Positions 13,772 through 16,093 of a stretch of 16,093 bases of DNA are shown piece after piece. The notes beneath the pieces were generated by a model. It saw only the letters and a list, made by a program, of their open reading frames with translations. It searched no databases and was not told the origin of the DNA. Source of the stretch: an uncultured Lachnospiraceae bacterium. GTDB taxonomy: Bacteria; Bacillota; Clostridia; Lachnospirales; Lachnospiraceae. The stretch covers positions 1 to 16,093 of the forward strand of contig CAMWUP010000014.1 of the NCBI GenBank assembly GCA_947177465.1, given 5' to 3'. A program made the position numbers and the translations under genes. Position 1 is the stretch's first letter. Every line of letters begins with the position of its first letter.

Positions 13772-15073
13772 ATGTTTCGGGAAATGAGAAGAGGAAAACA
13801 GGCTTTGAGCGTAGAGGCTTGTGAGGAAGTGCTGGAGCGGGGAACGGCAGGCGTTTTGGCAACAGCGGGAGATGATGATTATCCCTATGCAGTGCCGTTA
13901 AGCTATGTCTATGACGCGGGACGGCAAGCGATATATTTCCACAGCGCGTTAAGCGGACATAAGTTGGATGCGGTGCAAAGAAACAGCAAGGTTTCTTTCT
14001 GCGTTGTGGACAAGGACAGCGTGGTGCCGAAGGAATATACGACGTACTTTAGAAGTGTTATTGTTTTCGGAACCATTCGCATTTTGGAGGACAGCGCGGA
14101 AAAGTATCATGCGATAGAAGCACTGGCAATCAAGTATGCACCTGATGATAGTAAGGAAGGCAGGGATGGCGTCATTGGAGACGGATTGCGGTTTTGTATG
14201 CTGGAGTTGAAAATCGAGCATATGTCCGGCAAGGAGGCACGCGAGCTGAGCAGGCACAAGATTGACATTGCTGCGGACAAATGGAAACTAAGGGATATTA
14301 TGTGTCTGTATGAGAAAGAGTCACGGGCAGTATACAGTGCCGAAGCAGCAGGATGGGGAGATGTCATCGTAAAGATAAGCGAGGATAAAAAGGAGCTGAA
14401 ATCAGGTTTTGATATGTTGAAAACACTTGATGGAACCGGCTGCTGTAAGGCGTACGAATTTGATGCCGCCCTCGGCATCACTGTTATCGAGCGGATTTTT
14501 CCGGGCAGTCCACTGAGAGAGGAGCCGAATCCTGAAGAGCGTGTGAAGGCATTTTACAGTGTTTTTCAAATGATTCACACTGGCGGGGAAGACTATGAAG
14601 GGCATGAAACCTATATGGACTGGCTGGAAAGGGCGGAGCAGTTTTGCAAGGATAACCGTCTGGGGGAAGAGATAAGCGAAAAGATGCACAGGGCATGTCA
14701 AATCGGAAGGGAGATGTTTGCAAAATATTCTGAGAGAGTACTGCTCCACGGCGATTTGCATCATGACAATATTCTGCTGGGCAGCGATGGATATTACATG
14801 ATTGACCCCAAAGGCATTGTGGGTCCTGAAATTTTTGATATTCCCAGATTTCTGCTGAATGAATTCGGTTATGTCACAGAACTCGCAACTCATAATATAA
14901 AAGCCCATCTGCGGAGGATGCTTAAGTTGATGGCGGAAAAAACGGGCTACAGTGTGGAAGATATGGAAAAGCTGCTGTTTATGGAGGGTATACTTGAGGC
15001 CGTCTGGCGTATAGAGGATGCAGAAGAAGAATTAAGCAGCCTGGACTGCTTTTTCAAGGAAGAACTGGTTTAA
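13772..15073 (+). CDS. Fusion of NimA-like flavin/PNPOx domain and APH(6)-like small-molecule kinase
   Basis: A 433-residue soluble protein with two recognisable halves in one unbroken frame. Residues 1 to about 150 match the pyridoxamine 5'-phosphate oxidase-like group that includes NimA (MFREMRR start, GVLATAGDDDYPYAVPLSYVY, IYFHSALSGHK at 54-64); such domains bind FMN or a related cofactor, and NimA reduces nitroimidazoles. Residues about 165-430 match the streptomycin 6-phosphotransferase-like kinases: VIVK with K201, HGDLHHDN at 326-333 with D328 as catalytic base, and IDPKG with D345 as metal ligand. The kinase should transfer ATP phosphate to a hydroxyl on a small molecule, not necessarily a drug. 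I start at the ATG at 13772, seven bases after GGAGG; an ATG at 13766 touches the ribosome site. The gene is single, with its own promoter. Joint function is unknown. Confidence 0.8.
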   Translation: MFREMRRGKQALSVEACEEVLERGTAGVLATAGDDDYPYAVPLSYVYDAGRQAIYFHSALSGHKLDAVQRNSKVSFCVVDKDSVVPKEYTTYFRSVIVFGTIRILEDSAEKYHAIEALAIKYAPDDSKEGRDGVIGDGLRFCMLELKIEHMSGKEARELSRHKIDIAADKWKLRDIMCLYEKESRAVYSAEAAGWGDVIVKISEDKKELKSGFDMLKTLDGTGCCKAYEFDAALGITVIERIFPGSPLREEPNPEERVKAFYSVFQMIHTGGEDYEGHETYMDWLERAEQFCKDNRLGEEISEKMHRACQIGREMFAKYSERVLLHGDLHHDNILLGSDGYYMIDPKGIVGPEIFDIPRFLLNEFGYVTELATHNIKAHLRRMLKLMAEKTGYSVEDMEKLLFMEGILEAVWRIEDAEEELSSLDCFFKEELV

Positions 15074-15088
15074 TCAGCGCTTCCTTGG

Positions 15089-15122
15089 AAAAAGCAGCAG
15101 GCCGCTTGGTTTAATCTGCTTT
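15089..15122 (-). terminator. Possible terminator for the DUF885 gene
   Basis: On the minus strand AAAGCAG (15122-15116) pairs with CTGCTTT (15097-15091), the T run extending to five, around an 18-base loop that contains the stop codon at 15113-15111. It may also slow plus-strand transcripts. The loop is long, so support is moderate. Confidence 0.4.
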
Positions 15123-16093
15123 CAGGGCTTCAGAAATGGTAGAAAAATCTGAGGGACCGCAGTTTAGGAAGAAGGTGTGGAATTTCAAATCGCTGTAATC
15201 TTCTCCCCATTTTTCCTGTGCGTCCTCTTTTAGCCGGAGGATTTCCAGATAGCTGAGATAATATTTCAGGTAATTGGATGGCTCCTCTGCGATGTAGTCA
15301 TAAACATGGCGAGCAGTTTCCAAATCGGTGATGCCGAAGGAGGATAACACCTGTTGGATCTGTTCAAAGGAAGCGCCATCGTAATGGATGGACACATCCA
15401 GCAATGCATACAGGCATAACTGCATATTGCGGTTATGCTTTTCTATTATGTAGGCATAGGCGGCGTCCTCGTCACCCTGTTCAGCGGCCAGAGCGGCGGC
15501 ATAGTCATAAGAAATAAATTCTACATACAGCGCCCAGCCTTCCAGATAGCCGCTGTAGGAGAGTACCTGACGGACGGGATTTTCGTCATCCTGATTCATA
15601 GCGCGCTGGCTGTATACGGACTGATAGAGATGTCCCGGGTATCCCTCGTGTGCCAGCGTAGTATATAGCGCAAGTCCTGCGGGTGTGGTTTTTTCGTTAA
15701 TATATATAACATTGTTTTCTGTGTCGTCCAAAGGGGGCGTCAGATAAAAGGCGGGGGCGCAATAGTCCTGCAGACTTTCGGAAACCGCCTTGACGGACAG
15801 GGAGGGCGGGGCGTCAGCAGCAAAGAGCTCTGACGGAAAGGGTGGAAAATCTGAGTGCATCCTTTCCTGCAAATCGGCAAGCATATCTTCCGGTGTCAGC
15901 AGCGGGAAGCTGCTGTCCTGCAAAATTTGTATCCAGAGAGCAATGGAATCCTCTCTTGCAGAGAGCATTTCATGCAGCTCTTCATATTCCGCTTCAAAGC
16001 GGGGATATAAAATTGCCTTGATTTCGTCTATAGTAAGTGCGGAACCGGTGTTTTTTTCCACAAGCCACAGATAATAGTCCTGTCCTTTGGAGG
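15111..16093 (-). CDS. DUF885 family metallopeptidase-like protein, partial (C-terminal part)
   Basis: About 327 C-terminal residues of a DUF885-family protein; the frame stays open through the right edge, so the N-terminus is missing. A GTG at 16061 is not the start, since the upstream residues (SKGQDYYLWLVEKNTGSALT) continue the family pattern. The zinc-peptidase signature HExxxH is visible as HEGYPGH within LAHEGYPGHLYQ, encoded near 15634-15656, followed downstream by GYLEGWALYVEF, which supplies the usual third-ligand glutamate region. Full family members are usually around 550-600 residues and in Gram-positives often lipoproteins; the missing part would tell. Peptidase activity is presumed from the motif. 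It is convergent with the NimA-like/kinase fusion gene, 37 bases away. Confidence 0.85.
   Translation of the reverse strand, partial: SKGQDYYLWLVEKNTGSALTIDEIKAILYPRFEAEYEELHEMLSAREDSIALWIQILQDSSFPLLTPEDMLADLQERMHSDFPPFPSELFAADAPPSLSVKAVSESLQDYCAPAFYLTPPLDDTENNVIYINEKTTPAGLALYTTLAHEGYPGHLYQSVYSQRAMNQDDENPVRQVLSYSGYLEGWALYVEFISYDYAAALAAEQGDEDAAYAYIIEKHNRNMQLCLYALLDVSIHYDGASFEQIQQVLSSFGITDLETARHVYDYIAEEPSNYLKYYLSYLEILRLKEDAQEKWGEDYSDLKFHTFFLNCGPSDFSTISEALKAD

Noticed and set aside
1..16093. A new defence, phage or mobile system
   Set aside because: No nuclease, integrase, transposase, reverse transcriptase, toxin-antitoxin pair or repeat array was recognisable; gene content is mostly housekeeping and sporulation.

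Overview
The window looks like a chromosomal segment of an anaerobic, endospore-forming Clostridia member, most likely Lachnospiraceae. The grounds are two small CotF-type coat genes, spmA-spmB, FabK as enoyl-ACP reductase, a MraY with a TPLHDH motif, AGGAGG-type ribosome sites before most genes and near-consensus sigma-A promoters. The taxonomic placement is inference from gene content. I see no tRNA, rRNA, CRISPR array, insertion sequence or phage gene. No gene-free stretch exceeds about 255 bases.

Layout. (1) 1-242, minus: start of an AraC-type regulator that runs off the left edge. (2) 454-914, plus: a 61-residue helical protein followed by CotF, probably one sporulation unit. (3) 915-1168: a gene-free stretch with a long imperfect inverted repeat, a strong promoter and a hairpin just before the next ribosome site. 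(4) 1169-4871, plus: MraY-family transferase, then the TldD/TldE protease pair. (5) 4963-9329, plus: acyl carrier protein, FabK, a diguanylate cyclase with a LacI-type sensor, SpmA and SpmB, closely spaced and ended by a terminator. (6) 9378-10553, minus: MFS transporter. (7) 10743-12590, plus: a membrane-anchored or exported propeller protein with an RsiV-like C-terminal region. (8) 12587-13534, minus: AEC-family transporter whose stop codon overlaps that of the preceding gene. (9) 13772-15073, plus: a fusion of a NimA-like flavoprotein domain to an APH(6)-like small-molecule kinase. (10) 15111-16093, minus: a DUF885 metallopeptidase-like protein cut by the right edge.

How the genes may work together. 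CotF, SpmA and SpmB point to sporulation. acpP-fabK supplies the carrier and last reduction step of fatty acid elongation, but the rest of a fab cluster is absent. The cyclase gene lies between fabK and spmA with its ribosome site on the fabK stop codon, so a ligand-sensing c-di-GMP enzyme may be co-expressed with lipid and spore functions. The right third is a set of single genes in alternating orientation with their own promoters.

The least ordinary items are the NimA-like/APH(6)-like fusion, the propeller/RsiV-like protein, the cyclase in a fatty-acid/spore operon, the 94-base inverted repeat upstream of mraY, and apparently face-to-face promoters at about 10650. I did not find a clear new multi-gene defence or mobile system.
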